Both the position numbers and the translations under genes were made by a program. Positions 28,259 to 38,031 of a stretch of 64,000 nucleotides of DNA are shown piece after piece; position 1 is the stretch's first letter, and each line of letters starts with the position of its first letter. Below the pieces are notes generated by a model. That model saw nothing but the letters and a program-made list of their open reading frames with translations, did not search any database and was not told the DNA's origin. This DNA is from Flavobacteriaceae bacterium. GTDB lineage: Bacteria > Bacteroidota > Bacteroidia > Flavobacteriales > Flavobacteriaceae. The DNA is taken from assembly GCA_021647885.1 (NCBI GenBank), contig JAKITV010000003.1, positions 1-64,000 on the forward strand, in the 5' to 3' direction.

Positions 28259-28283
28259 GATTCCCTCCTTCGAGGGAATGATA
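28259..28283. repeat. Dispersed palindrome, diverged family 1
   Basis: ATTCCCTC, CTTC loop, GAGGGAAT, then GAT: same stem-loop geometry as family 1, but with compensatory changes in the stem (CTGC to CCTC paired with GAGG). Compensatory change suggests the hairpin, not the primary sequence, is conserved. It lies between fabG and the VWA-like gene. Confidence 0.7.
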
Positions 28284-28290
28284 ATAATTA

Positions 28291-29037
28291 TTAAGTCAGC
28301 ATTCCTCCATCAACATTTATGGTTTGACCTGTAATATATGCCGACATATCACTTGCTAAAAACACGCAAGCATTTGCAACATCTTCTGGAGTTCCTCCAC
28401 GTTTTAAAGGAATTGCTTTACGCCAACCATCTACTGTAGCTTCATCTAATTTTGCAGTCATTTCGGTTTCAATAAATCCTGGAGCTATGACATTGCTTCT
28501 AATATTACGAGAACCTAATTCTAATGCAACAGATTTAGAAAAACCAATAATTCCAGCTTTAGAAGCCGCATAATTTGTTTGTCCTGCATTTCCTTTTACA
28601 CCAACAACAGAACTCATATTAATGATAGAGCCTTTGCGTTGTTTCATCATTGGTCTAATTACTGCTTTGGTAAGGTTAAATACCGATTTTAAATTCACTT
28701 CTATAACCTTATCAAAATCTTCTTCACTAATACGCATTAAGAGGTTGTCTTTTGTAATTCCAGCATTATTAATGAGTATATCTATACTGCCAAATTCTTT
28801 TAAAACTTCAGCTGCTAATTCTTGCGCTTGATCAAAATCGGCTGCATTACTTTGGTAACCTTTAGCTTTTACACCTAAAGAACTTAATTCTTTTTCTAAT
28901 TCTTGAGCTGCTTCAACAGATGAGCTATATGTAAATGCCACATTAGCACCTTGTTCTGCAAAAACTTTAGCTATACCTCTACCAATGCCACGACTAGCTC
29001 CAGTAATTATGGCAGTTTTACCTTCTAATAATTTCAT
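28291..29037 (-). CDS. fabG: 3-oxoacyl-[ACP] reductase
   Basis: 248 residues, a classical short-chain dehydrogenase. TGASRGIGRGIA binds NADP, NNAGITKDNLLMR is typical of FabG, and the catalytic Ser-Tyr-Lys are in INMSSVVG and YAASKAG. VIAPGFIETEM and ITGQTINVDGGM complete the signature. It reduces 3-oxoacyl-ACP in fatty acid elongation. It is separated from sucD upstream by a terminator, so it likely has its own promoter. Confidence 0.93.
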   Translation of the reverse strand: MKLLEGKTAIITGASRGIGRGIAKVFAEQGANVAFTYSSSVEAAQELEKELSSLGVKAKGYQSNAADFDQAQELAAEVLKEFGSIDILINNAGITKDNLLMRISEEDFDKVIEVNLKSVFNLTKAVIRPMMKQRKGSIINMSSVVGVKGNAGQTNYAASKAGIIGFSKSVALELGSRNIRSNVIAPGFIETEMTAKLDEATVDGWRKAIPLKRGGTPEDVANACVFLASDMSAYITGQTINVDGGMLT

Positions 29038-29059
29038 TTAAATAGTTTTTTTGCCACGA

Positions 29060-29087
29060 TCCCGATAGCTCCCGATAGCTATCGGGA
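29060..29087. repeat. Dispersed palindrome, family 3 (TCCCGATAGCTATCGGGA)
   Basis: A perfect 18-bp palindrome TCCCGATAGCTATCGGGA (29070-29087) preceded by an extra half copy CCCGATAGCT (29061-29070). Other copies are at 34997-35014, 38785-38802 and 42441-42458. Confidence 0.85.
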
Positions 29088-29180
29088 CGAGACACGAATA
29101 CTTTTATTTTAACTCGTCTATTACTACTGGCTATTAATTATCTTTTCAAAGATAGCAAATACAAGTTTCATGAAATAAAA

Positions 29181-29228
29181 AAACCTCACAAAATCACTGA
29201 ACTAAATTCAGTTTAAACTTGTGAGGTC
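29181..29228 (-). terminator. Terminator after sucD
   Basis: ACCTCACAA (29183-29191) pairs with TTGTGAGGT (29219-29227), with an inner CTGAA/TTCAG stem. On the minus strand a run of seven T follows. It lies 22 bp after the sucD stop. Confidence 0.85.
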
Positions 29229-29249
29229 TTTAACAATTTATAAAATTTT

Positions 29250-30122
29250 TTATGCCATTACTTCAGCAACTTTTTTTCCAATTTCTGCAGGAGAATCTAC
29301 TACATGTATTCCACATTCTCTTAAAATGCGCTTTTTTGCTTGAGCAGTATCATCGCTTCCTCCTACAATTGCTCCTGCATGTCCCATTGTACGACCAGCA
29401 GGTGCTGTCTCTCCAGCAATAAAACCTACAATTGGTTTTTTACTTCCGCTTGCTTTATACCATTGTGCAGCATCTCCTTCTAATTGTCCACCAATTTCAC
29501 CAATCATTACTACGCATTCGGTTTCGGGATCGTTAATCAGCATTTCTACAGCTTCTTTTGTTGTTGTTCCAATAATTGGATCTCCTCCTATACCTATTGC
29601 TGTTGTAATTCCAAGTCCTTGTTTTACTACTTGGTCAGCAGCTTCATAAGTTAAGGTTCCAGATTTTGAAACAACTCCAACACTTCCTTTTTTGAAAACA
29701 AAACCTGGCATAATACCAACTTTCGCTTCTCCAGGAGTAATAACTCCCGGACAATTAGGTCCAACAAGACGGCAATCTTTATCTTTTATATAATCTGCCA
29801 CTTTAATCATATCTGCAATTGGAATACCTTCAGTAATTGCAATAATTACTTTAATACCAGCATTTGCAGCTTCCATTATTGCATCTGCTGCAAAGGCAGG
29901 TGGAACAAAAATTATAGCTGTATCTGCACCAACAGCATTAACAGCATCTTCTACTGTATTAAAAACAGGTTTATCTAAATGTGTTTGCCCACCTTTTCCT
30001 GGAGTGACACCACCAACAATATTAGTGCCATACTCAATCATTTGTGTAGCATGAAAAGTACCTTCACTTCCTGTGAATCCTTGAACAATTATTTTTGAAT
30101 CTTTATTTACTAAAACGCTCAT
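29250..30122 (-). CDS. sucD: Succinyl-CoA ligase (ADP-forming) alpha subunit
   Basis: 290 residues, the usual SucD length. It makes succinate and ATP or GTP from succinyl-CoA in the TCA cycle together with SucC, which is not in this window. The CoA-binding Rossmann start (IIVQGFTGSEGTFHATQMI), GPNCPGVITPGE and the phosphohistidine loop GRTMGHAGAIVGG are intact. A TACTTTTG box upstream (30147-30154 on the minus strand) and the strong terminator downstream suggest a transcript ending here. Confidence 0.96.
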   Translation of the reverse strand: MSVLVNKDSKIIVQGFTGSEGTFHATQMIEYGTNIVGGVTPGKGGQTHLDKPVFNTVEDAVNAVGADTAIIFVPPAFAADAIMEAANAGIKVIIAITEGIPIADMIKVADYIKDKDCRLVGPNCPGVITPGEAKVGIMPGFVFKKGSVGVVSKSGTLTYEAADQVVKQGLGITTAIGIGGDPIIGTTTKEAVEMLINDPETECVVMIGEIGGQLEGDAAQWYKASGSKKPIVGFIAGETAPAGRTMGHAGAIVGGSDDTAQAKKRILRECGIHVVDSPAEIGKKVAEVMA

Positions 30123-30146
30123 TTAATTATTTATTTTATATCATGA

Positions 30147-30154
30147 CAAAAGTA
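30147..30154 (-). promoter_or_regulatory. Candidate -7 box for sucD
   Basis: On the minus strand this reads TACTTTTG, matching TAnnTTTG, 24 bp upstream of the sucD ATG. No obvious -33 TTG. Confidence 0.4.
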
Positions 30155-30186
30155 ATTTTTTAACTTAATTTAAAGTTACTTTATTA

Positions 30187-31122
30187 CTATTTATTCTTTA
30201 ATTTTTCTAATATTTCTGGAATTTTTCTGATGTAAGCCATTTCTTTAAACCTTTCTCTAGCTTCAGATGCAGGAGAACCAAAATAGGTTTTATTCTCTTT
30301 TGTAGAATGCCCTAAGCCAGATTGGGCATAAATTTCTGTGCCTTTAGCAATTGTAATACCACTTTTTACACCAACCTGTCCCCAAATAGTCACTTCGTCT
30401 TCAATTATTACACAACCAGCGATGCCTGTTTGAGACGCTATTAAACAATTTTCGCCAACAACTGTATCATGCCCAATTTGTACTTGATTATCAATTTTAG
30501 TTCCTTCTTTTATAATTGTATCGTTAGTAACTCCTCTATCTATAGTACATAAAGCTCCTAAATCTACATTATCTTTTATAACAACTCTTCCTCCGGATAA
30601 CAATCTATCATGTCCTTTTGGTCTTTTTTTATAATAAAAAGCGTTGGCTCCTAAAACTGTTCCAGCATGGATTGTAACATTGTTGCCTATAATACTATCA
30701 TCGTAGATACTAACATTTGAATGAATTAAACAATTATCTCCAATAACTACATTATTCCCAATAAAGCAATTAGGCTGAATGATAGTGTTCTTTCCAATTT
30801 TTGCTGAACTTGATATATTTTGATTAGAAGAATTAAATGGTTTAAAGTGTTTGGCCAGTTTATTGAAATCTCTAAAAGGGTCGTCAGATATTAATAAGGC
30901 TTTACCTTCTGGACATTCTACTTCTATATTTATTAATACTACTGTTGCTGCAGATTGCAAGGCTTTATCATAATATTTTGGATGGTCAACAAATACAATA
31001 TCTCCAGAAGACACAACATGAATTTCATTCATTCCTAAAACAGGGAAATCATCTTTACCAACGTATTTAGTGTTAATAATTTTTGATATTTGACTTAGTG
31101 TGTATGGTTTATGGAATTTCAA
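30187..31122 (-). CDS. LpxD-like UDP-3-O-acyl-glucosamine N-acyltransferase paralog
   Basis: 311 residues. An N-terminal LpxD-type nucleotide-binding part (about 1-100) is followed by a left-handed beta-helix of hexapeptide repeats (IGKNTI, IGNNVV, IGDNCL, IGNNVT). QIGHDTVVGENCLIASQTGIAGC is the equivalent of the catalytic-His segment in LpxD. A full lpxD lies 2.8 kb upstream in the same gene cluster, so this is a second copy of unknown acyl or substrate preference. It lies 6 bp after efp. Confidence 0.82.
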   Translation of the reverse strand: MKFHKPYTLSQISKIINTKYVGKDDFPVLGMNEIHVVSSGDIVFVDHPKYYDKALQSAATVVLINIEVECPEGKALLISDDPFRDFNKLAKHFKPFNSSNQNISSSAKIGKNTIIQPNCFIGNNVVIGDNCLIHSNVSIYDDSIIGNNVTIHAGTVLGANAFYYKKRPKGHDRLLSGGRVVIKDNVDLGALCTIDRGVTNDTIIKEGTKIDNQVQIGHDTVVGENCLIASQTGIAGCVIIEDEVTIWGQVGVKSGITIAKGTEIYAQSGLGHSTKENKTYFGSPASEARERFKEMAYIRKIPEILEKLKNK

Positions 31123-31128
31123 ATTAAG

Positions 31129-31695
31129 TTATTCTTTAACACGTTCTTTGTATGTTCCTTTCTCGGTTTCTACTTTAATTTTGTCACCTTCATTAATAAA
31201 CAATGGTACATTTACAGTTGCTCCAGTTTCTACAGTAGCTGGTTTTGTAGCGTTAGTAGCTGTGTTGCCTTTAATTCCAGGTTCGGTTGCAGTAACTTCT
31301 AAAATTACACTTGCTGGCATTTCGACAGAAAGTGGCATATTATCTTCGGAGTTAATAATAATAGTTACAATTTCTCCCTCTTTCATTAATCCTGGATTAT
31401 CTATGGTATTTTTGTTTATTATAATTTGATTATAATCATCAACATTCATAAAATGGAAAAGATCACCTTCTGGATATAAATATTGAAAACGATGTGTTTC
31501 TACTCTCACGTCTTCAATTTTATGTCCAGCAGAAAATGTATTATCTATAACTTTTCCTGTAGTTACACTTTTAAGTTTTGTTCTTACAAATGCTGGACCT
31601 TTTCCAGGTTTTACATGTAAAAACTCAATAATTTTAAAAATATCATGATTGTATTTTATACACAATCCGTTACGAATATCCGAAGTACTTGCCAT
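31129..31695 (-). CDS. efp: Elongation factor P
   Basis: 188 residues, normal for EF-P, three OB-like beta-barrel domains. It relieves ribosome stalling at consecutive prolines. The loop KPGKGPA carries the functional Lys at residue 32. The C-terminal signature is diverged but alignable (VNVPLFINEGDKIKVETEKG). It sits inside the lpx gene run: lpxA 12 bp upstream, the LpxD paralog 6 bp downstream. Confidence 0.95.
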   Translation of the reverse strand: MASTSDIRNGLCIKYNHDIFKIIEFLHVKPGKGPAFVRTKLKSVTTGKVIDNTFSAGHKIEDVRVETHRFQYLYPEGDLFHFMNVDDYNQIIINKNTIDNPGLMKEGEIVTIIINSEDNMPLSVEMPASVILEVTATEPGIKGNTATNATKPATVETGATVNVPLFINEGDKIKVETEKGTYKERVKE

Positions 31696-31707
31696 TGTTG
31701 TTATGTA

Positions 31708-32493
31708 TTAATTTGATTTAACGTATCCTTTCATTATACCACGATGGGAATTTTTAATAAACTGAAGTATCTCGTCACGTTCTGGAGTTGCTTCCATTTC
31801 GGCTTCAATAATTTCTGAAGCTTGAGTGTTATTATAATTTTTTTGATAAAGTAGTCTGTAAATATTCTGTATCTCTCTAATCTTTTCAGAAGTAAACCCT
31901 CTTCTACGCAATCCGACAGAATTAATTCCAACATAAGATAAAGGTTCTCGTCCTGCTTTTACATAAGGAGGAACATCTTTTCTTACCAAAGTACCACCAG
32001 TTACAAATGCATGATTACCAATAGAACAGAATTGGTGTACTGCTGTCATTCCTGCAAGAATTACATAATCTCCAACTGTAATATGACCTGCTAATGTACT
32101 GTTATTAGAAAAAATGCAATTATTTCCAACAACGCAATCATGAGCAATATGGCAATATGCCATAATTAAGCAATCATTACCAATTACAGTCTTCATTTTA
32201 TCTGCAGTTCCTTTATTTATTGTAACACATTCTCGAATAGTGACATTATTACCAATTATTACAGTTGAATCTTCGTCATTATATTTTAAATCCTGCGGAA
32301 TAGCAGAAATTACAGAGCCAGGAAAAATGTTACAGTTTTTTCCAATACGAGCACCTTCCATTATAGTAACATTAGAACCTATCCATGTGCCTTGACCAAT
32401 TTTAACATTGTTATGGATAGTTGTAAAAGGTTCTATTACAACATTTTTCGCGATTTTTGCTCCAGGATGAACATAGGCAAGTGGTTGGTTCAT
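31708..32493 (-). CDS. lpxA: UDP-N-acetylglucosamine acyltransferase
   Basis: 261 residues, the standard LpxA size, first enzyme of lipid A synthesis. The hexapeptide-repeat beta-helix starts YVHPGAKIAKNVVIEPFTTI. The catalytic His is in YCHIAHDCVVGNN (about residue 125), followed by HQFCSIGNHAFVTGGTLV and the helical C-terminal domain (INSVGLRRRGFTSEKIREI). It lies 51 bp after lpxC-fabZ. Confidence 0.96.
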   Translation of the reverse strand: MNQPLAYVHPGAKIAKNVVIEPFTTIHNNVKIGQGTWIGSNVTIMEGARIGKNCNIFPGSVISAIPQDLKYNDEDSTVIIGNNVTIRECVTINKGTADKMKTVIGNDCLIMAYCHIAHDCVVGNNCIFSNNSTLAGHITVGDYVILAGMTAVHQFCSIGNHAFVTGGTLVRKDVPPYVKAGREPLSYVGINSVGLRRRGFTSEKIREIQNIYRLLYQKNYNNTQASEIIEAEMEATPERDEILQFIKNSHRGIMKGYVKSN

Positions 32494-32544
32494 TTCTTAG
32501 TTTTTATTGTTTTTAAAGCACAAAATGTGTACACTAATCATATA

Positions 32545-33945
32545 TTATTTAACTTTTGATATTTGTGCCATGAGTTCAGCTTCGGCACAAAGCTTTCCAT
32601 TAGCATAGGCATAACCTTGCATATGGCAAATCCCTCTTCTAATTGGAGTTATTAAAGAGCACTTAAAAATTAAGGTGTCTCCAGGCATAACTTTTAGTTT
32701 AAACTTCACTTTATCTATTTTCATAAAGAATGTAAGGTAATTTTCTGGGTCTGGAACAGTACTTAACACAAGAATTCCTCCGGTTTGTGCCATAGCTTCA
32801 ACAATTAAAACTCCTGGCATTACTGGTGCTCCAGGAAAATGGCCTAAGAAAAAAGGTTCGTTAATAGTTACATTTTTTGAGCCGACAACATGAGATTTAG
32901 ATAATTCGAAAATTTTATCAATTAATAGAAAAGGTGGTCTATGAGGCAACATATCCATAATCTGATTTACATCCATGAGTGGTGTTTGATGCAAATCTAC
33001 AGACGGAACATTATTCCTCATTTCCAGCTTTATTATTTTAGACATTTTTTTTGCAAATTGTGTGTTTACATAATGTCCTGGTTTATTGGCGATAACTTTT
33101 CCTCTTATTCTGGTCCCTATTAATGACAAATCTCCTAAAACATCAAGTAATTTATGTCTTGCAGCTTCATTGGGATGATGTAATGTTAAATTATCTAAAA
33201 TTCCATTTGGTTTAACAGCAATATCATCTTTTTTGAAAGCTATTTTTAAGCGTTCCATAGTTTCAGTTGATAATTCTTTGTCAACATAAACAATAGCGTT
33301 ATTTAAATCTCCACCTTTTATTAGACCTTTTTCCAATAGCATTTCAATTTCATGTAAAAAGCTAAATGTTCTGGAATTAGAAATTTCTTTCTTAAAATCT
33401 GAAATATGCTGAAGCGTTGCATTTTGAGTTCCTAAAACTTTAGTGCCAAAATCGACCATTGTTGTTACCTGATATTCATCAGAAGGAATAATTGTAATTT
33501 CACTTCCAGATTCTACATCAATATAAGATATGACATCTTTAACTACGTATTCTTTTCTATTACTATCTTGTTCAACTAATCCAGCTTTTTCTAATACTTC
33601 AACAAAATATTTTGCCGAGCCATCCATGATTGGAGGTTCGGATGTATTAAGCTCTATAATAACATTATCAATTTCTAATCCAACCAGAGCTGCTAAAACA
33701 TGTTCGCAAGTTTGAATAGTTACTCCATTTTTTTCTAAACAAGTACCGCGTTGTGTATTGCTTACATAATTTGCATCAGCTTCAATAACTGGGCTGCCTT
33801 CAAGATCTATTCTCTTAAATGAATACCCATTATTAACTTCGGCAGGTTTAAAAGTTAATGTCACTTCTTTTCCTGTATGAAGTCCTACTCCTGTTAAAGA
33901 AACTTCTTTAGCAATTGTTGTTTGTTTAGACTCGGTATTAACCAT
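32545..33945 (-). CDS. lpxC/fabZ: LpxC deacetylase fused to FabZ dehydratase
   Basis: 466 residues. The LpxC part (about 1-305) deacetylates UDP-3-O-acyl-GlcNAc. Zn-binding residues are His82 in [11 protein letters not shown] plus the His and Asp of [18 protein letters not shown]. The FabZ part (about 320-466) has [12 protein letters not shown] and [20 protein letters not shown] with the catalytic His and Glu, dehydrating 3-hydroxyacyl-ACP. The two activities compete for the same acyl-ACP pool, and the fusion is characteristic of Bacteroidota. It overlaps lpxD by 8 bp. Confidence 0.97.
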   Translation of the reverse strand: MVNTESKQTTIAKEVSLTGVGLHTGKEVTLTFKPAEVNNGYSFKRIDLEGSPVIEADANYVSNTQRGTCLEKNGVTIQTCEHVLAALVGLEIDNVIIELNTSEPPIMDGSAKYFVEVLEKAGLVEQDSNRKEYVVKDVISYIDVESGSEITIIPSDEYQVTTMVDFGTKVLGTQNATLQHISDFKKEISNSRTFSFLHEIEMLLEKGLIKGGDLNNAIVYVDKELSTETMERLKIAFKKDDIAVKPNGILDNLTLHHPNEAARHKLLDVLGDLSLIGTRIRGKVIANKPGHYVNTQFAKKMSKIIKLEMRNNVPSVDLHQTPLMDVNQIMDMLPHRPPFLLIDKIFELSKSHVVGSKNVTINEPFFLGHFPGAPVMPGVLIVEAMAQTGGILVLSTVPDPENYLTFFMKIDKVKFKLKVMPGDTLIFKCSLITPIRRGICHMQGYAYANGKLCAEAELMAQISKVK

Positions 33946-34966
33946 TGTTTTTTACTTTTTTTTCTAAATCGGCTATGTTTTTTATAATCTTTGGCAGATT
34001 TTTAAAATATACATACGATTTGTTATAATCTCCATAAGAGAATGCTGGTGATCCTTGTAACACTTCATCATCTTTTACATTTCTCCCAATACCTGATTGC
34101 GCTTGAATTTTAACATTATTTCCAATACTCAAATGTCCTGCAATTCCAACTTGTCCACCAATTTGACAATTCTCTCCTATTTTAGTAGATCCAGCAATTC
34201 CTGTTTGGGCTGCAATTACTGTATTCTTGCCAATCTCAACATTATGTGCTATTTGAATTTGATTGTCAAGTTTTGCACCTCTACGAATTATTGTTGAACC
34301 CAATGTTGCTCTATCTATAGTTGTTGCTGCTCCAATATCTACATAGTCTTCAAGAATAACGTTCCCAGTTTGTGGCACTTTGTTATACTCCCCTTTTTCA
34401 TTTGGCGTAAAACCAAAACCATCTGCACCAATAATTGCACCAGAATTTATGATACAGTTATTACCTATAATACATTCAGAATATATTTTCGCTCCAGAAA
34501 ACACTACAACACCATTACCAATAGTTACATTATCACCAATATAGCTATTAGGATAAATTTTTACCTTATTGCCAATCTTTACATTATCTCCAATATAAGA
34601 AAATGCTCCAATATATATATGTTCTCCATAAGTTGAAGAATCTGAAATAAAACAAGGTTGTTCTATTCCAGTTTTATTCATTTTAATCTCATTGTAATAT
34701 TCCAACAACTTTGAAAATGCTTTATATGCATCTTCAACTTTAATTAAAGTGGTGCTTAATTCATTTTCAGGGCTAAAATCTTTATTAACAATTGTGATTG
34801 AAGCCTTTGTGCTATATATATATTGAGTGTATTTTGGATTGGCTAAAAAGGTAAGTGTCCCTTTGGTTCCTTCTTCAATTTTTGCAAGTTTAGAGACTTC
34901 AACATCTGGACATCCAACAATGTCTCCTTCTAAAATTCCTGCTATTTGTGTTGCTGTAAATTTCAA
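33938..34966 (-). CDS. lpxD: UDP-3-O-(3-hydroxymyristoyl)glucosamine N-acyltransferase
   Basis: 342 residues, standard LpxD. The N-terminal domain [18 protein letters not shown] binds the uridine part. Hexapeptide repeats follow ([23 protein letters not shown]). The catalytic His is in [25 protein letters not shown], and [21 protein letters not shown] is the C-terminal helix. It adds the N-linked acyl chain in lipid A. First gene of the lpxD-lpxC/fabZ-lpxA-efp run. Confidence 0.96.
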   Translation of the reverse strand: MKFTATQIAGILEGDIVGCPDVEVSKLAKIEEGTKGTLTFLANPKYTQYIYSTKASITIVNKDFSPENELSTTLIKVEDAYKAFSKLLEYYNEIKMNKTGIEQPCFISDSSTYGEHIYIGAFSYIGDNVKIGNKVKIYPNSYIGDNVTIGNGVVVFSGAKIYSECIIGNNCIINSGAIIGADGFGFTPNEKGEYNKVPQTGNVILEDYVDIGAATTIDRATLGSTIIRRGAKLDNQIQIAHNVEIGKNTVIAAQTGIAGSTKIGENCQIGGQVGIAGHLSIGNNVKIQAQSGIGRNVKDDEVLQGSPAFSYGDYNKSYVYFKNLPKIIKNIADLEKKVKNNG

Positions 34967-34996
34967 GTGTTTCTATTTATTTTTTTTCAATGGTCA

Positions 34997-35014
34997 TCCC
35001 GATAGCTATCGGGA
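34997..35014. repeat. Dispersed palindrome, family 3
   Basis: A perfect 18-bp TCCCGATAGCTATCGGGA palindrome between lpxD and the HD-domain gene. Confidence 0.85.
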
Positions 35015-35095
35015 CTGTTCGCTATTAATCATTCCCTTGAGTGATAAAACTTTTAGCATGCTCGTTTCATTTGACGCAAAAATATAAAAAATGTT

Positions 35096-36325
35096 CTAAA
35101 GTTTGTCTTTTGGATAGCATATATAATATTTGGTAACTGGTTTTGAAAGCACTTTTAAATTTAGATGATCTGAAGCCTTTACAATATCTGTTACTTTTCC
35201 AGTTTTAAACAAGATATTAATTTTTTGATTTTTTAATTGATACGCTTGATTTGTTACTTCTCCCTTAAATACAAAATACGCAGCTTCATCTTTTGTAATC
35301 TTATAATCAGTCATCAAATTAGTAATATGCGTCTTTAATTTCTCTTTTTTAATTTGATGGTTTTTTATCTCAATTTTTAAAAGGTCTCTGTTAATAATCA
35401 TTTTACTAAGGTTGCTTAACACAAAATCATTATGAGATTGCCAATCTTTCATTGCTGAAATTATATCAATATCATCCAGACTGGCAAAAGTCTCAAGAGC
35501 TTCATCATTAAACTCATCTTTAGCTATTTTATTTTCCAGAAAGTATAACAACGCTTTACTTGCTATAAGCGATTCGCCTTTAAGAGTTAATTCTTTTGCA
35601 CGTTGTAATGTTCTAATCATTAACTGTTCGGCAACCAAACTGGTTTTATGCAAATATACTTGCCAATACATTAATCGTCTTGCTGTTAAAAATCGCTCAA
35701 CCGAATAAATTCCTTTTTCTTCTACAACGAGTTCTTCATTAACAACATTTAGCATAGTTAATAAATGTGCACTGTTTATATTACCTTCAGAAACTCCTGT
35801 GTAAAAACTATCGCGTTTTAAGTAATCGGCACGATCCATATCCATTTGGCTGGAAATTAACTGACACATGAACTTACGATGATATTCTCCTTTAAATAAT
35901 TTAATAGCAAGCGTTAAATTTGAGTTAAATTCAGTATTCAGTTTTTGCATAAATAATAACGAAATTTCTTCATGCGAAACATCTTTTACAATACTATGCT
36001 CCATCGAATGACTAAACGGACCATGACCAATATCGTGCAACAAGATTGCAATTAACAATGCGTTTTCTTCATCTTCAGAAATTGTAACTCCCTTAAAACG
36101 AAGTATCCTAACAGCATTTTGCATTAAATGCATACTTCCTAATGCATGATGAAATCTTGTATGGTGCGCTCCGGGATACACTAAATAAGACAATCCCATT
36201 TGAGTGATTCGACGTAGCCTCTGAAAGTACTTATGCTCTATCAAATCAAAAATTAAAGAATTCGGAATCGTAATAAATCCGTAAATTGGATCGTTAAATA
36301 TTTTAAGTTTGTTTTTAGTATGCAA
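35096..36325 (-). CDS. HD-domain phosphohydrolase (dNTPase-like)
   Basis: 409 residues. The HD metal site is laid out as in SAMHD1/Dgt-like phosphohydrolases: RRITQMGLSYLVYPGAHHTRFHHALG holds the first His, LLHDIGHGPFSHSMEH the HD pair, and a later Asp in QMDMDRADYLKRDSF. Substrate may be dNTPs or another nucleotide; sequence cannot decide. It is divergent from porX with only 38 bp between starts. A TATATTTG box for this gene overlaps that gap (36351-36358). Confidence 0.88.
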   Translation of the reverse strand: MHTKNKLKIFNDPIYGFITIPNSLIFDLIEHKYFQRLRRITQMGLSYLVYPGAHHTRFHHALGSMHLMQNAVRILRFKGVTISEDEENALLIAILLHDIGHGPFSHSMEHSIVKDVSHEEISLLFMQKLNTEFNSNLTLAIKLFKGEYHRKFMCQLISSQMDMDRADYLKRDSFYTGVSEGNINSAHLLTMLNVVNEELVVEEKGIYSVERFLTARRLMYWQVYLHKTSLVAEQLMIRTLQRAKELTLKGESLIASKALLYFLENKIAKDEFNDEALETFASLDDIDIISAMKDWQSHNDFVLSNLSKMIINRDLLKIEIKNHQIKKEKLKTHITNLMTDYKITKDEAAYFVFKGEVTNQAYQLKNQKINILFKTGKVTDIVKASDHLNLKVLSKPVTKYYICYPKDKL

Positions 36326-36350
36326 ACGCTAATTGAGTTAAAAATTTATG

Positions 36351-36358
36351 CAAATATA
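36351..36358 (-). promoter_or_regulatory. Candidate -7 box for the HD-domain gene
   Basis: On the minus strand it reads TATATTTG, a match to TAnnTTTG, 25 bp upstream of the HD-protein ATG and 5 bp before the porX ATG. Divergent promoters must therefore overlap here. Confidence 0.4.
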
Positions 36359-36363
36359 AATAT

Positions 36364-37917
36364 ATGAACAATATAAACATTCTTTGGGTTGATGATGAGA
36401 TAGATTTATTAAAACCACACATTTTATTTTTAGAAAAAAAAGACTACACTGTTACAACATGTAAAAGTGGTACAGAAGCCATTGAGATTATTGAAGATCA
36501 AAACTTCGATATTGTTTTCTTAGATGAAAACATGCCAGGTTTAACAGGGTTGGAAACCTTAGCCGAAATTAAGGAGAAACAGAGCAATCTTCCAGTTGTA
36601 ATGATTACCAAAAGTGAAGAAGAATATATCATGGAAGAAGCCATTGGAAGCAAAATTGCAGATTACCTTATTAAACCGGTAAATCCACATCAAATTTTAT
36701 TGAGTTTAAAAAAGAATTTAGATCATACGCGATTGGTTTCAGAGAAAACCACATCAAGTTATCAGCAAGAATTTAGAAAAATAGCTATGGATTTATCTAT
36801 GGTAAACAGTTATGAAGAATGGGTAGAATTATATCAAAAGCTCATCTATTGGGAAATTGAACTTGAAGATATTGAAGATCCTGCCATGTTCGAGATTTTA
36901 GAATCTCAAAAAAATGAGGCAAATCTCCAGTTTGGTAAATTTATCGATAATAGTTACGAGGATTGGTTTCAACCAAATACAGATGCTCCAATACTGTCTC
37001 ACACTTTGTTTAAAGAAAAGATTGTACCAGAATTAAGTAAAAAACAGCCAACTCTTTTAGTAGTTATAGATAATTTAAGATACGACCAATGGAAAGCATT
37101 TGAGCCTATTGTAAATAGTTATTTTAAAAAAGAAAGCGAAACACCATATTATAGTATTTTACCAACTGCTACACAATATGCAAGAAATGCGATTTTTTCT
37201 GGATTAATGCCAAGTGATATGGAACGCTTACATCCAAACTACTGGAAAAACGACAATGATGAAGGAGGCAAAAATTTGTATGAAAACGAATTTCTGACAG
37301 CTCAATTAAAACGATTAGGACTTAATCATATTAAACATGAGTACTTTAAGATCACAAATTTAAAATCAGGAAAAAAATTAGCTAACAATTTTAAGTCTAA
37401 AAAAGACAACGACCTTACTGTAGTTGTTTACAACTTTGTAGATATGCTTTCTCACGCAAAAACCGAAATGGATGTTGTAAAAGAACTTGCTTCTAACGAC
37501 AAAGCTTATAGATCGCTTACTGTAAGCTGGTTTAAAAATTCTCCTTTATTAGAAATAATACAACAAGCACAGCAATTAGGATTTAAACTTATTATCACTA
37601 CAGATCATGGAACTATTAATGTAAAAAATCCATCCAAAGTTATTGGAGATAGAGATACAAGTCTAAACTTACGCTATAAAACAGGACGAAGCTTAACTTT
37701 CGAGGAGAAAGATGTTTTGGCAGCAAGAGACCCAAAAAATATTTTTTTGCCATCAATAACAATGAACAGTTCTTTTATTTTTGCCAAAAGCGATTTGTTT
37801 TTCGCGTACCCAAATAATTATAACCATTATGTAAGTTATTATCGTAATACCTACCAACATGGAGGAGTCTCTTTAGAAGAAGTTATTATTCCGTTTGTGG
37901 TCTTAAATCCAAGGTAG
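36364..37917 (+). CDS. porX: T9SS response regulator with PglZ domain
   Basis: 517 residues. The CheY-like receiver (about 1-120) starts ILWVDDEIDLLKPHILFLEK, with acidic Asp10-Asp11, phospho-acceptor Asp54 in VFLDENMPGL, and a conserved Lys-Pro in YLIKPVNP. The C-terminal part (about 230-515) is an alkaline-phosphatase-superfamily PglZ domain (LLVVIDNLRYDQWKAF, YNFVDMLSHAKTE, ITTDHGTINVKNP). PorX with its kinase PorY and the sigma factor SigP controls type IX secretion genes in Bacteroidota. The last 8 codons and stop are repeated 960 bp downstream. Confidence 0.95.
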   Translation: MNNINILWVDDEIDLLKPHILFLEKKDYTVTTCKSGTEAIEIIEDQNFDIVFLDENMPGLTGLETLAEIKEKQSNLPVVMITKSEEEYIMEEAIGSKIADYLIKPVNPHQILLSLKKNLDHTRLVSEKTTSSYQQEFRKIAMDLSMVNSYEEWVELYQKLIYWEIELEDIEDPAMFEILESQKNEANLQFGKFIDNSYEDWFQPNTDAPILSHTLFKEKIVPELSKKQPTLLVVIDNLRYDQWKAFEPIVNSYFKKESETPYYSILPTATQYARNAIFSGLMPSDMERLHPNYWKNDNDEGGKNLYENEFLTAQLKRLGLNHIKHEYFKITNLKSGKKLANNFKSKKDNDLTVVVYNFVDMLSHAKTEMDVVKELASNDKAYRSLTVSWFKNSPLLEIIQQAQQLGFKLIITTDHGTINVKNPSKVIGDRDTSLNLRYKTGRSLTFEEKDVLAARDPKNIFLPSITMNSSFIFAKSDLFFAYPNNYNHYVSYYRNTYQHGGVSLEEVIIPFVVLNPR

Positions 37918-37918
37918 A
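37892..37918 (+). repeat. 27-bp direct repeat, left copy (porX 3' end)
   Basis: It covers the last eight codons of porX, its TAG stop and one further base. The identical 27 bp recur at 38852-38878. Flanking bases on both sides differ, so the match ends are sharp. Confidence 0.9.
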
Positions 37919-38031
37919 AGCTGGATGTTTGCCAGATGATAAAAAGACGTTACAATGTCATGCTGAACTCGTCTAAACATTACCATATTTATTGATATAA
38001 AAAGAGTTGTCAGCAATCAGAAAAATACCGA

